Source of the DNA: Ichthyophis bannanicus
Taxonomy: Eukaryota > Chordata > Amphibia > Gymnophiona > Ichthyophiidae
DNA length: 64,000 nucleotides
Direction of reading: 5' to 3'
NCBI GenBank assembly: GCA_033557465.1
Contig: CM066033.1
Coordinates: 1,356,041,834-1,356,105,833, forward strand
Shown: in pieces, positions 10,638 through 22,010 of the stretch
Numbering within the stretch: position 1 is the stretch's first letter
Layout: every line of letters starts with the position of its first letter
Program-made: the position numbers and the translations under genes
The notes under the pieces: generated by a model
The model's input: only the letters and a program-made list of their open reading frames with translations
What the model was told of the DNA's origin: nothing
Database searches by the model: none

Positions 10638-11017
10638 ACTTATCTGCAACTTGATGAATCATGAAGCAGACAGCCTTCATAATTTGTGGAAAAATGAAAC
10701 TAGGTTCTCCATGACACAGCACCTCATTTCAGGTCTGTTACAACTTCCAAAGACCCTGTGTCAGGCACAAAATCCCCATTACTCACAGAAACATCGCTCA
10801 TCTTCTTTTTGTGAGAAACCTCTTTGGATGACTTAATTAAATTCTATTCCTAGTTCTAAATTAATAAATTTACAAATACTTTAGTAGAGATATGTTGAAG
10901 TAAATTTTTAAATGAGAGATTACAGATTACAATTTCTCTAAAGCTGATTATATTTAAGTAACGCTTTACTTATTACCTATCTGGTGATGTTCACTTCCCG
11001 TTCTGAAGGATCACAAA
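10638..11017. other. No gene recognised
   Basis: About 380 bases of AT-rich DNA. A 67-codon frame at 10633-10836 starts inside CR1 and reads out of it; it has no domain character. Confidence 0.45.
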
Positions 11018-11150
11018 TGACTTGGGTTTTCAAGGTCCTTCTAATGAATATGCATGAAATAGATTTGTGTGCAGTGGAGGTAGTAGACATACAATATCTA
11101 CCAGATGCATATTCATTAGAGATATCCTCAAAACCTGTCTTGTCTGACCA
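11018..11150. mobile_element. Palindromic MITE (gaatatgcat type)
   Basis: The left half contains ggttttcaaggtccttctaa followed by tgaatatgcatgaaatagat; the right half contains agatgcatattcattagaga followed by tatcctcaaaacctgtct. The halves are imperfect reverse complements around a short centre near 11085. Palindromic elements of this kind are common in amphibian and reptile genomes in my recollection. No coding sequence is present. Confidence 0.55.
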
Positions 11151-12342
11151 CTAAAAACAGAGGAAACCCTACCACAAGGCCAATACTGAAAACAAAAACT
11201 GTGGCCGTCCCAAAGGAACCAACACAGCTTTAAAACAATGATTTTAAACAATGATGGCATTTTTATATTGACACATACAATACATATATATGCCATATAA
11301 ACAGTAGAAAACCACTTAGCCCAATATGTTTCAGCGCATCGCCTGCATCAGGGTCATATAATATTTGTACGAAGTGTAAAGTCTGTGTCATATCCAGATG
11401 TTGTTGACAGGTACAGTCTACAAAAAATAATAAAGCCGAAGATAAATCAAAGAGGATAATTTATCTAAGACCCAACATTTAAAATTCTATATATGTGCAT
11501 AAAAATATCTAGACACATGTACATAAAAATGATGCATATAACAAAAAGGTGAAGCATAAACCAAAAATGGCCAGAAGAGGGAGCACTCCCCTCATTCACT
11601 GCCAAGGACAAAACGATTTTAAATATAAGTACTTTCCATATTAAGCCTCCACAGAGTGCACATATCTCTTTTGAAAAAAATACAATAATAAGTAATAAAT
11701 AAATGGAGCCAGGTACCTAATAAAGATACTTATAACAGCCCAAAGTACATAGACTTCATCAAACAAACCAGAAAAGAAAGGTATCAGCTTTCACGTCACC
11801 GTTTAAAAACTAAAAACCACGGATGAAAAAAAGGAGAAAAAACAAAAACAAAACATAGAATCAGACCGCTACAGGTTACCAGATACCTTAGAGCCCATAT
11901 AGCTGACACATAGTTCAAACTGAAAGTGACAAAAAGCAGCTAACTGAAAATAAAGAAGCGCTTCCTTCAAAAGATTGCTACAATATAGCAAATAAATCAA
12001 AGAGGTTCTCACTTCAAAAAATGCTAAAATGTAGCATATATAGAAAAGCTACTGACAGTTCACTTGAATAGAAATTAATATTCCACCCCGCAGTCTGAAT
12101 CATGCATCATCTGATACTGCATAGTGCTGAAAACCAGGTAGACAACCCTACAATCAAATGAGCACTAACAGTCCCTTGCCATAATCACTGTGCAGAAAGT
12201 CAGAAAAACATTTTACACCCTTACCCAGCCATGGTCAAAATCACATAAAAATGCTGTAAACTGTCCGACCAGGTGACAGTTGTCTTTTAAACTGGCATTC
12301 CTGTTAGAGCCGGCTGAGTGAGAGCGTCACCGAGTCCAAACT
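11151..12342 (-). other. Possible PLE terminal region
   Basis: There is no coding sequence. At 11328-11360 the plus strand reads gtttcagcgcatcgcctgca then tcagggtcat; on the minus strand this is a CTGATGCAGG...GCTGAAACAT motif of the kind often seen in the terminal repeats of Penelope-like elements. Because PLE coding sequence lies on the same strand at 21472-22010, beyond the nested L2-like and L1 insertions, this stretch may be the 3' part of the same element. That linkage is inference. Confidence 0.35.
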
Positions 12343-13424
12343 TCAAATATGTTTATTATGTTTATGTTTATTAAAAGATTTATTATACCGCCCAAGACCA
12401 AAGGTATCTGAGCGGTTTACAATAAAATTAAAATGGGTTAAAAACCTTAAAAATAGACTGCTAAAGAGGAAAGGAACGCCATTAAAAATAGGAAAGACCA
12501 GAGAAGAGGCAGACAGAAGCAACAAAACACATATCAACAGGGGGAGGGAGAGGGAGACATGACTGTGGATGGGAGGTTAAATGCCAAACAAAAAAGATGG
12601 GTTTTGAGTTGCGCTTTGAAAGACTGGAAGGACTCTTCTGCACGGAGGAAAGGGGGGAGTGAATTCCAAAGTTTAGGGCCCAGGAAATAAAAAGCGGAGG
12701 AACGGGTAGATTCAAGGTGAGCCTGGGAGGGAGAAGGGAGGGACAACCGGTTTATGTGAATAGAGCGGAGCAAACGATGAGAAGTGCGGAAATGGATCTG
12801 GTCAGCAAGGTAAAGAGGAATACCCGTGCGAACCACCCTATGTGCAATAGTGAGAATTTTATACTGGACACGAAATGGGATGGGTAACCAGTGCTGCTGA
12901 AGAAGAAGAGGGGTGACATGATCATAGCGAGAAGCATAGGTAAGAAGACGAACAGCAGTATTTTGGACACGTTGAAGACGAGAGAGTTGGGACTGAGGGA
13001 GACCAGCTAGGGAGACATTACAATAATCAAGACGAGACATTACAAAGGAAAGGAGAAGTGTGGCCAGAGCAGAGGAGGAGAGGAAAGGGCGCACAGCCCG
13101 GAGTTGTTTAAGGGAAAGAAAAGAACGCTGGACTACCGAAGAGATATGCTCCTTAAAGGAAAGTGCAAAGTCAAGAACAACACCAAGGTAACGAATGGAG
13201 GAAACAAGAGGGATAGGTTGGGAAGAAAAAGAGGGAGCACAAGTGGGGGAGGGGCTTCCAAATGTGAACCAGATAGCAAAAGACTTAGCCGAGTTTACAT
13301 GAAGAAAATTGGAGGAGAACCAGGAGGCGACGGCGGAGAGACAAAGATTAAGAGGGAAAAGATCAGGTGTAAGCGGGTTGGTATGATGTAAATAATCTGA
13401 ACAATAAATAAAAGCCCAAATCAA
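12343..13424 (-). mobile_element. L2-like LINE, 3' third
   Basis: The minus-strand copy has its 3' end at about 12343, where the plus strand shows tttattatgtttatgtttat and the complement of gtaaaccgctcagatac. It begins (5' truncation) near 13424, just after the YADD region of the RT. It lies between the probable PLE terminal region and the L1 insertion at 13565. Confidence 0.8.
12534..13424 (-). pseudogene. L2-like ORF2 C-terminal half
   Basis: One open frame of 296 codons covers the end of the RT palm and the C-terminal domain. Visible blocks are SIRYLGVVLDFALSFKEH, a stretch with VMSRLDYCNVSLAGLP, HWLPIPFRVQYKILTIAH, and LGPKLWNSLPPFL followed by FKAQLKTHLF. The frame starts inside the element because of truncation, so the first Met is not a real start. 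The frame is intact to its natural end, which suggests a fairly recent insertion. The region lacks the catalytic YADD in recognisable form. Confidence 0.85.
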
Positions 13425-13548
13425 CCAATTTATTTTTTAAAAAGGGGGGTTACCCAGACCAAGAGAAGTTCCCAAACAGCAGGCCTTACACACATTCTAT
13501 ATATATCTAAAATGATCTGTTTTATATACATAAAAAGGCAGAAAAGAT

Positions 13549-13564
13549 AAGAAAGGTAAGAAAG
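13549..13564. repeat. Left target-site duplication of the L1
   Basis: aagaaaggtaagaaag directly precedes the L1 5' end. It matches 21455-21470 at 15 of 16 positions. Confidence 0.75.
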
Positions 13565-13673
13565 GGGCACAGCCTAACTTCCGGCAAGATGGACATGTGA
13601 GAGCTAAGCTCCGGAGGGTAATGGTCAAGAATCCTGACTTCTGCAACTTTTAATTGAGCGGATCCTACCTACT

Positions 13674-14225
13674 TTGGAAGCAGTCAACTCCAGATATTTC
13701 TGGTTCCAAACCAAGGAACACAAAATGTCAGTGCAAAGCAAACTAAAACGGAGCCTCTCTCACCTCACAAAATGGTGGTCATCCGAGATTGTCCTGCGGC
13801 CTTGCAGGAACTTCTTGCTGAGATTCCTGCTGTCAAAGACATGGTTAAATCAAACGGTGACTCGCTGAACACAATGCAGGAAGATATTAATGTTCCTGAT
13901 AAATAAATAAATAAATAATGCTCTAAAAAACAGTTTGAAGTCAATCACGGTGAGATTAGGGAAGGTGGAAAACGTGGTGGCAACACATGGAGAGCGGTTC
14001 AGGGCCGTTGAGAAGCAAGCAAAGCTGATCCGGTCATTGCAAAGAGATTTAGACTTAACGAGCTGTCCATCTCATACAGGTTGGCATTTTGATAGAACTT
14101 TTCTTAGTAATCAGGAGTTTCATGAAACCATTCTAGTGGCTATAGAGGAGTATTTTCAGTTTAACCTACCCCAGGACACTTCAGGTTGGGCATGGTGGGA
14201 GGGTTTCAGAGCTAACATATGGACC
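13674..14225 (+). pseudogene. L1 ORF1/ORF2 fusion remnant
   Basis: The first part resembles the coiled-coil region of L1 ORF1: residues such as GDSLNTMQEDINV, then LGKVENVVATHGERFRAVEK near 13955-14010. Near 14070 it switches to residues typical of ORF2 behind the endonuclease, for example FLSNQEFHETILVAIEEYF and SGWAWWEGFRANIW. The junction implies deletion of most of ORF1 and the endonuclease. A short taaataaataaataaataat run at 13900-13920 looks like a small tail-type insertion. The L2-like insert follows at 14226. Confidence 0.6.
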
Positions 14226-15045
14226 ACCATAACCATTCCTCTCTACTGCTGCTATCACCACCCTTGTTCTTTCTCTAGTAATCACCCGTTTAGACTATTG
14301 CAACTCTGTTTTCGCTGGTCTCCCTCGCCGTCAACTACGCCGTCTTCAGTTAGTCCAGAACACTGCCGCCCGCCTGATCACTTATACCCCTATCACAGCT
14401 CACATCACCCCTACTCTCCTTTCCCTCCACTGGCTTCCGATCAACGTTCGATTTATCTATAAACTTCTTATCATCACGCACAAGGTCCTTTATACTAACA
14501 CCCCTCAGTACCTGGCCGATATCATCCACCTTCAGCCGACCCCTCATCTTCTCCGTTCTGCACATGGAAATCGCCTCTTTCTCCCCTCCCCCCCCCCCCG
14601 CCCAAGCCCATCTTGAACTCACTCGCCATTCTGCTTTCTTTTACCTTAGTCCCGCCCTTTGGAACTCTCTCCCTCACCCTCTCCGCACGGAGCTATCTCT
14701 CCCCCATTTCAGAGCACTTCTTAAAACACACCTCTTTCACCAGGCCTACGATCTTCCTATTCCCGCTGGTGGCTCTGACCCTCCCTCGTCAGGATCCCCA
14801 ACACTAGTATCATAATAACACTCTCTGTCCCCGTTTCTGCAGCTCCTCTCCCTCCATCCCCACCTTCGCCCTTCTTGCATTTTTTCTTGCCTCTGTATTT
14901 TCCTGTCGCACTCCTTTACCTTGCTCCTCTTTCCTGTTCAATTAATGGCGTTCTTTTAAATTTTCTGTAGCCAATAGTGTTTTATTGTACACCGCTCTGA
15001 CGCTTCCGCAAGGACAATTTATCAAATCCCACAAATAAAGAATAA
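14226..15045 (+). mobile_element. L2-like LINE 3' fragment inserted in L1
   Basis: A plus-strand, 5'-truncated L2-like copy with a C-rich 3' region. It ends near 15045 in acaccgctctgacgcttccg, then aataaagaataaag. L1 ORF2 coding is recognisable on both sides (up to WEGFRANIW before it, AIQQAKQCRAELDALDRR-like after it), so the copy sits inside the L1. Confidence 0.75.
14250..14782 (+). pseudogene. L2-like ORF2 C-terminal domain
   Basis: Across two frames the sequence reads SLVITRLDYCNSVFAGLPRR, QNTAARLITYTPITAHITP, LHWLPINVRFIYKLLIITHK and, in the frame at 14564-14815, LSPALWNSLPHPLRTEL and LLKTHLFHQAYDLP. A run of about 12 C at 14587-14599 marks the frameshift between the two parts. This is the end of an L2-type ORF2 beyond the RT palm, hence without catalytic residues. 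Confidence 0.8.
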
Positions 15046-16524
15046 AGAACCAGCTTTGCCATACAGCAGGCCAAACAATGTAGAGCAGAACTAGATGCTT
15101 TGGATAGGCGGGTGAATGCATTATAGGGCGGAAATCTGATTCTAATATTCTGATACGTTTGCAATGTCTTAGATTTAGATATAACTCGATCCTGACCACT
15201 AAAGCTTAACAGAATATTCAGACGCAGAAAGGGTGGTATTATTTGGAAGGTAATAGAGCCGGACGGTTATTAGCTAACTCGTTAAAAAAATCACAAAGAA
15301 ACTTCTCGCATTGCTGCTTTAAGGGATTCTAAGGTGCAACAGTTGATTGTTACAGACACTGAAATTGCAGAAACCTTTTGTCAATTTTATACTCAGCTTT
15401 ACTCCCCAGAAATAGACTTCTCTGAGAAAGCTTTTGAGAGATTACTGGCTGATATACAAAGACCTGTTTTGGATCAGGAAATAGCTGCAATTCTGGATAG
15501 GCAGATAACGGTCATGGAAATTATCCAGGCCGTAGACTCTATGCAAATGGGCAAGGCTACTGGTCCAGGTGGCCTTCCTGTTGAATTTTATAAAACTTTC
15601 TCCAAAGTACTGTGTCCATATTTTCAACAATACTATACATTTCTGTTAGAAGCAGATTCCCAGTCTGGAACATTTGCCTCTGCGAATACTGTAGTTCTGG
15701 AAAAACCTGGGAGAGACCCTCAACTGGTTAGTAATTATTGCCCAATTTCGCTACTAAATGCAGATTATAAAATATTTCCTCTACGTTGGCCGGTTGTCTC
15801 TCCAAATTAATTTCTTCTTTAATCCATCCGAATCAACGTGGTTTCACTGAAGGACGCTCTACAGCTGACAATGCCAGAGTGTTCTGTCATATCTTGGAGG
15901 GTGCAGAAGGAATAGAAAGCCCGTTGGTGGGATTATCTTTGGACACAGAGAAAGCGTTCGATCGACTAGAATGACCTTTCTTATTTGCTGTCTTGAGGTG
16001 GTTCAGTTTTGGTGAGGGATTCCTTAAACTAGTTAAACTTATGTATGCGAGACCGAACGCTAATATCTCTGTGAATGAGACTCAGTCTAAAGATTTTCTT
16101 TTAGGGCGTGGCACCTGTCAGGGTTGCCCCTTTCACCTATCCTTTACAGTCTGGCCTTGGAACCTTTGGCCCTATTGTTGAGACAAAGTTCTGCGGTTAA
16201 AGGTGTGCCATTAGCTAATATGGAAATTAAGCTATCTGCTTATTGCTGTTTACTACACCCAGCTCAATTCCGGCTGTTTTAGAGCTGATAGAACAATACT
16301 CAGGATTATCAGGATATAAAATCAACTGGACAAAGTCTGTAGCATTCCCTTTAAACTCACGAGTTTGTAGTGCAGATTTGAATGCTTATCCCTTGGTTTG
16401 GGAACACAAAATGGTGAAATACTTAGGAGTTCATTACTGTTATCCACTTATTGAAACTTTGCAGTATAATAAAGGAACTCTCCTTTCTATGGTGTGGGAT
16501 ATGACTGTGAAATGGTCGCTGGTC
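15046..16524 (+). pseudogene. L1/Tx1-like ORF2, RT part (upstream of the insertion)
   Basis: Frames at 15334-15810, 15786-15974, 15993-16181 and 16243-16524 line up as one L1-type RT. Blocks seen are GKATGPGGLPVEFYK, VSNYCPISLLNADYKIF, HPNQRGFTEGRSTADNAR, LSLDTEKAFDRLE (motif A), LGRGTCQGCP (motif B) and LIEQYSGLSGYKINW. Around 16230, where YADD should follow LSAY, the sequence passes directly into a different frame, so the catalytic motif C is lost. Several frameshifts make this a pseudogene. Confidence 0.85.
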
Positions 16525-19500
16525 TATCTTTATTTATTTATTTATTTATTTGCATTTCTTATATACCGCACTATTTGCGATCAGCGCGGTTTACATAGAA
16601 CAAACAGTATCCGACAATATACAAAAGTCAGGTCATTACATTGAACAGGAACAAGTAACTTGGACAACAGGGTAAACTATATACATCTGCGATACGTTGA
16701 GTAAGGTAAATTAAATACATGTACAAATGAAATTATTAGGTATTGGTTATACTTGGGGGTGCCCTAATAATGATGGCTGGGGTTCAGGGGAGTCAGTGAG
16801 GTATTTGATAAAGAGAAAGTGTTTCAAGGCCTTCCTGAACTGGCTCAAGTTGGGGATTGCTCTGATGTATGGTGGTAGGGAGTTCCAGAGACTTGGGGCG
16901 CATAGTCTGAAGGCTCTATTCGATGTTGCTTTGGTGCATTTTGTCATGTCTCTCGGTATAACTAGGATGTTGGCTGCTGAGGATCTCCTTAGCCTGTTAG
17001 GTGTGGGTGGATGGATGATGTCACTTAGTGAAGAGGAGGAGAGTCCCTTGGTGGCCTTGAATGTCATCACTAAGATCTTGTAACTGATCCTGGCTTGAAT
17101 GGGGAGCCAGTGAAGCTGCTTTAGGAGGGGTGTGATATGTTCTCTTCTCGGAGTTCCAAAGAGAATCCGCGCAGCATTATTCATGGCATGTTGTAGGGGG
17201 TTCAAGGTGACCTGAGGGAGTCCTTGTAGGATGGCGTTTGCATAATCAAAGTGTGGAATAGTGAGGGCTTGATAGATGGTGCGGAAGTCGCTTGGTTCAG
17301 GTAATGGGCGTAGGTGTCAAAGGGATCTGATCTTGAAGTAGATCGCTCTGACGGTGTTGGCTATGTGTTGCTTCATGTTGAGATTCTGATCCAGTGTGAC
17401 TCCGAGATAGCGTATAGCTGATTTTACTTGCAACTCGGCGTTGTTCACTTTCAAGTAGTTGGGTGGTGTGAACTCTGGATTTCTGGAGATGAACAAGACC
17501 TCTGTTTTCTTGTGTTGGATGCGCAGATTTTGAGATAGGAGCCATTTGGATATTGTGTTGAAGCACTTAGTCAGAGGGGTAAGGTCTGGGCAGTCCAGGG
17601 ATATCGGCAGGTAAAGTAGGACATCGTCGGCGTATATCATGCAACTCACATTGAACGATCTGATGATGTTACAGATGGGTTGGATATAGATGTTAAACAT
17701 AAGTGATGATAGGGAGGATCCTTGAGGAACTCCTTGACTTTGTAGGAATGGTTCAGATGTGGACCCGTTTGCTCGAACGTATTGCCATCTTCCAGACAGG
17801 TAGGATCTGCACCACTCAAGAGCTGTTCCACTGATGCCTTTTTCTCTCAGCCTACAAAGGAGAATTTCGTGGCAGACCGAGTCAAAGGCCGCCGCTATAT
17901 CTAAAAAGATGAGTGCGAAACCTTGATGTATGTTGTCGATGCCTGAAATTATGGTGTTGAAGAGCGTTGTGAGAAGAGTTTCCACTCCGTGTGACTCTCT
18001 GAAACCATGTTGTGATGAATCTAGGGGGGCGTTGTTATCGATATGATCTTGTAACTGTTTGTAGACTATCTTTTCAATGATTTTGGCAAGCATCGGGATG
18101 CTGGAAATGGGCCTGTATGACTCCACCTTTTGTGGGTCTAATTTGGAGTTCTTCAATAGAGGTCTAACGGAGGTTTGTTTGAGAGTAGAGGGGAAAGACC
18201 CAGTGCTAAAGGATAGGCCTATCATATTGGCTAAGATCGGGGCGAGGTCACATCGCAAATCCCTTATCCAGAATGCTGGACAGGGTTCCGAGTATGCAGT
18301 GGAGGTATTTAGAGTTGAGATGGTGTCTTCTATAATTCTCTTTGAAGGTGTAACAAAGGTAGTTAGAGATGCTGAGAATTCTTGAACGTTGGGGGGGGTT
18401 CGGTATCTCCATTTTGTCAGTCTTGCACAGTTTAGATTGCATAAAGATGGCATAGTCCTGCGGGTGTATACTTCCAGGGTGCTCTGGGGTGGGTTCCTTA
18501 GCAAGGGATTTAACCAAGTTGAAGAGGTCGTGCGGCTTATTTAATGACCTTTTCAGGGTGTCTGTGTGGTGTTGCTTCATTTTGGCTATGACGGCGTTTC
18601 GATGTGTGTGTAGATGCTGGGTGTATGCTGCTTGGTCACTGCTAGTATGTGACTTCCTCCAGCGCTTTTCTAGTCTCCGTAGGAGGGTTAGTGATGCCCT
18701 TAAGTCAGCTGTGAACCATGGTGCTGACAATCTTCTGTTTGGGGCTTTAGTTGTTGGGGGACGGATTGCGATTGTGCTGAGTTTGCTGTTCCAGGTGGAG
18801 ATAAGTTCCTCTAGATCTAGTGAGGTCTTATCAAGGAGTGTGTTCGTTTCAGCCAGTATACGTTCTCTGTTGAACAGGTGAAAACATCTGGCAGTTGGGT
18901 TAGAGTTCTTGCTTGAATACTCATTGGGTCTTTGTGACTTGAAGAGGGTAGGTATCTGGAAAGTAATGAGCTTGTGGTCAGACCATGGTACTGCTGTTAA
19001 TGAAAGTGTGATGTTTTGTGCTTGCTGAAGCACTGCTTGTGGGGCGAATATGAGGTCGAGAATGTTACCCTTTGAGTGTGTGGGTTCTTGTACCAGTTGG
19101 GTGTATCCCAAGATGTCTAGTGCTTCTATGAATGAGCTGCTTGATTGTCCTGTAGGGAAGGCAGATTGAAGTCGCCTAGGATCCAATTTGGTTTATTTGG
19201 ACCCTGGGTGTTGGATGCTATGTTTATGATGTTAGAGAGGTTGTCTGGATTTGCAGAAGGTGCTCTGTAAATCAAGTTTATAGAGCAGTTGTTGTTGGAG
19301 ATAGTTATTGTTTCAAGGGTGTTGATGCTGTTGGCTTCAACCAATTTGAACTGAAGGTCCGATCTGGTGATGATGATCACTCCTCCACCCCTTTTATTCT
19401 GCCTGTGGCTGGTGAAAGCAACAAAGTTGGGTGGTAGAAGTTGATTAAGTATAGTGTTGTCCTCCGGTGAGAGCCAGGTCTCAGTGATCATGATGATGTC

Positions 19501-19765
19501 TAGTTTATGATACATTATCGTTTCAGTGATTGCTGGCCATTTTTTGCAAAGTGAGCGAGAGTTAATGAGTGCACACTTCAGGCTACTAGTGTATGGGCAT
19601 TTACTTTGCTTGGTTTTTAAAGAATTTTGTAGTGGAATATGTATTAGATGGTGGCGGTATGGATAGCTAGTTCCATAAGAGTGGTTGTGGGAGTCGTCTG
19701 GCCATTTTCTTCCACTGGTAGAAACTATTGGGATGTGATTCTGTGTTGTGGGGTCATTTCTTGGT
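16525..19765 (-). mobile_element. L2-like LINE, nearly full ORF2, inserted in L1
   Basis: The 3' end is at 16525, with a (tatt)n run followed by the complement of the 3' stem (taccgcactatttgcgatca). It extends leftward on the minus strand to a 5' boundary near 19765, inside L1 ORF2 coding: L1 sequence before it reads MTVKWS and after it SWWGHLEAIKITITPMVNY. It is the most complete L2-like copy of the window, at 3.2 kb. Confidence 0.85.
16747..19760 (-). pseudogene. L2-like ORF2: endonuclease plus reverse transcriptase
   Basis: The endonuclease domain lies at about 18600-19700 minus: LINSRSLCKKW, MITETWLSPED, GGGVIIITRSD, NLIYRAPSANPDN, LGDFNLPSLQD and WSDHKLITF. The RT lies at 17317-18504: GFRESHGVETLLT, LIFLDIAAAFDSV (motif A), QGVPQGSSLSSLMFN (motif B), MIYADDVLLYL (motif C) and AIRYLGVTLDQN. 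The C-terminal domain lies at 16747-17205: LHWLPIQARISYKILV and LCAPSLWNSLPPYI. Catalytic residues look present, but at least three frame changes (about 19130-19180, 18250-18500 and 17205-17317) break the protein. It would nick target DNA and reverse-transcribe its own RNA. Confidence 0.85.
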
Positions 19766-19769
19766 GGGG

Positions 19770-21151
19770 TCATCTTGAGGCGATAAAAATTACTATTACT
19801 CCAATGGTGAACTATGTGTTAGAAATGCTGCCAGTTTTCCTCTCAGATAAAATATACCGTCAAGTGGAAAGGACTCTTGTCCAATTTTTATGGAAAAATA
19901 AACCGCCTAGAATTGCTCTTAGGAAGCTTAAGTCTAAAAAAGAAGAGGAGGGTGTGAACTTCCCTGATTTTCAGGCCTACCATTGAGCTTTTCTGCTAAA
20001 ACAGGGTTCAAAATGGGTGGAGAGAGATAAGGGACAACACCTAGTGTGGCTTGATTTGGAAGAGAGAATGACTGCTCCATTCCCCTTGAACCTCCTTCCT
20101 GGCATGATGTCTTCAGAGAGGTTGAAGTTCCATAGGGTTATTATGGACACCCAAAGAGCTTTCCAGCAGTTAGCAAATGTAATTCCCCGGGAGAAATGCT
20201 TATCGAAGCTTATTCCTATTTGGCACAGTCCTTTTTTAAGAATTCATCAAAGTCCATTTGCATGGAAACAGTGGTTTAGTAGGGGCATTTGGTCCATAGT
20301 TCAACTGATATTGGAAGGCAGGTGAAAACCTTTTGAATATCTACAGCGGGAATATGACTTGCCTAAATCCTTATTCTTTCAGTGGATTCAGCTGCGACAT
20401 TGCATAGAGAAATCCCTTATTGATATCAGATCTCTACCTGAAGAATGGGGGTTGTTAAATGTCATAGATACAGCCCAGCAGGCCTCAGGGGTGGTTTCTT
20501 ATTATTATCAATTGGTAGCCCATCGTATGTCCATACATTCTATTGGTACTCAGAGGATATAGGAGCATGATACTGCGGATACTCTTTCTCCGGAATCATG
20601 CTCCCATATCTAATTAGTTTGCCGGGAAGTTCTGGGGCAAACTAATTAGAGTCTCTCAATCCGCCCCCGTCTCCCAAGCATTATATTTCTTTGCACACAG
20701 AGCTCCTTTTACCCCTGTAAAAGTTTCCAAGTGGGATAAGTCTATTGGTAATGTGTGTTGGTCTTGCCAAAGGGATATCGGCATTCTAAGGCATGTGGTA
20801 TTTCACTGCCCTAATGTTCAGTCCTAGTGGATTTCAATTTGGAACCAAATCCAAGAGGTTTAGGGATTCAGGGCCACTCTCTCTTGGTCTATTATAGTTT
20901 TCCGATCAACAATTGGCATCTCGTTGTTACAGAGGGATTGTCATTTTCTATTTGACTTCATGATGGGAGTGGCGCTGTATCTCGTAATTGCTAATTGGAA
21001 ACATACAGCCGATCTCAGCTGGCACACATGGTGGAATCATCTATGTCTATGTTGTAAATATGAAAAGATGCCACGATTTGGCACAACCCCTATGCCTTCT
21101 ACTTTGCTTAAATGGAAACCCTTATATGGATATATATCGAAAGCACAATAA
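19770..21151 (+). pseudogene. L1/Tx1-like ORF2, C-terminal part (downstream of the insertion)
   Basis: The reading continues the interrupted ORF2: IKITITPMVNYVLEMLPVFL, VQFLWKNKPPRIALRKLK, GVNFPDFQAYH, then HRAPFTPVKVSKWDKSIG followed by NVCWSCQRDIGILRHVVFHC (the C-x2-C...H...C block usual near the end of L1 ORF2). Stops occur near 19984, 20325 and 20826. The terminal part near 20900-21150 reads FDFMMGVALYLVIANW. The element's own tail follows and ends at 21454. Confidence 0.8.
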
Positions 21152-21454
21152 GTTGTGAAATAAAGAGCATTTAATTAATCAATCTTGTTTGCACTTGGTA
21201 TGAGTAATTTTACTGGTGTCATAGCCCTTGTAAGCCTTTCTTTCTTTTCTTTTCTTTTTACCTTTTATTGCCCTCTTCTAAGATGTTCACATGATGTGGG
21301 GAGGGTTGGTGTTGAGGTAGGCTGTTATGGCCTTTAGATTTTTGCTATTATGTTCAAAGGGATGTATCATTTTAATTTGTAACGTTTTGGTTTTTATGTT
21401 GTAATTTGCCTGAAAACGTAAACAAAGAATTTAAAAAACAACAACAACAAAAAA

Positions 21455-21470
21455 AAGAAAGGTAAAAAAG
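21455..21470. repeat. Right target-site duplication of the L1
   Basis: aagaaaggtaaaaaag directly follows the A-rich L1 tail. It matches 13549-13564 with one mismatch. Confidence 0.75.
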
Positions 21471-21471
21471 A

Positions 21472-22010
21472 GTTCAGATGGTATCCCACCGGGGCTAAAA
21501 CCAAAAAGTATGAATAAAAACAACAAAGGAACAAAAATAATAAAATAACAGTCAAATCTAATTCCTGATTTAACCCCTTAGGACAAATAGCTTCTGATTG
21601 AAAGACAAATCTCTGCTTTTCTCATAGCAACAAACGATCTAAGTTGCCTCCCCTCCAAGAGAAGGATACCACCTTCAAAACACCTATCTTAAGATCATCA
21701 AAGGCACGTCATTTCTGGGTACAATCTTCTATAAGAGGGGTATTCAGTACGCCCCTTTTAATACAACCTTTGTGCTCAGATGACCTCCTCTTTGTTTTAT
21801 CCACATATAGCAAATCACAGAGGCACTGGATGACATAAATGACCCTGCTGTACTGCATTCTGAATATGAGTAGTCTCTAAGCTTTACTTTGTTATGATTG
21901 TGTGGACACTGGAAAGAATCTCTCTGAATCATCACTTTACAAAACAAACACCCAGCACATCTAAAATACCTTGCCTGACAGCCACAAGACCTCTTTTCAC
22001 TAAGGGCTCG
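21472..22010 (-). mobile_element. Penelope-like element, GIY-YIG region
   Basis: On the minus strand from about 22000 the sequence reads CQARYFRCAGCLFCKVMIQR, then after a frame change IQCLCDLLYVDKTKRRSSEH (endonuclease core; the second motif reads YVD where YVG is usual), then NTPLIEDC, WRGGNLDRLLL, KQRFVFQSEAICPKGLNQEL. This order, a cysteine block, a GIY-YIG-like core and a GLN-x-E carboxy end, is that of Penelope-like elements. The RT domain is not present upstream, where foldback DNA begins at 22010. The L1 at 13565-21454 inserted just behind its stop. Confidence 0.7.

Larger units (their letters stand above)
13565..21454 (+). mobile_element. L1/Tx1-like LINE with two nested L2-like insertions
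   Basis: The element starts with cagcctaacttccggcaaga and ends in an A-rich run at 21430-21454. It is flanked by a 16-bp target duplication, aagaaaggtaagaaag at 13549-13564 and aagaaaggtaaaaaag at 21455-21470 (15 of 16 identical). After removing the inserts at about 14226-15045 and 16525-19765, roughly 3.8 kb of L1 remains: a 5' leader, the start of ORF1, then ORF2 from the end of the endonuclease to the C-terminal cysteine/histidine block. ORF1 is joined to ORF2 by an internal deletion near 14070, so the copy was probably already defective when it arrived. Confidence 0.8.
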
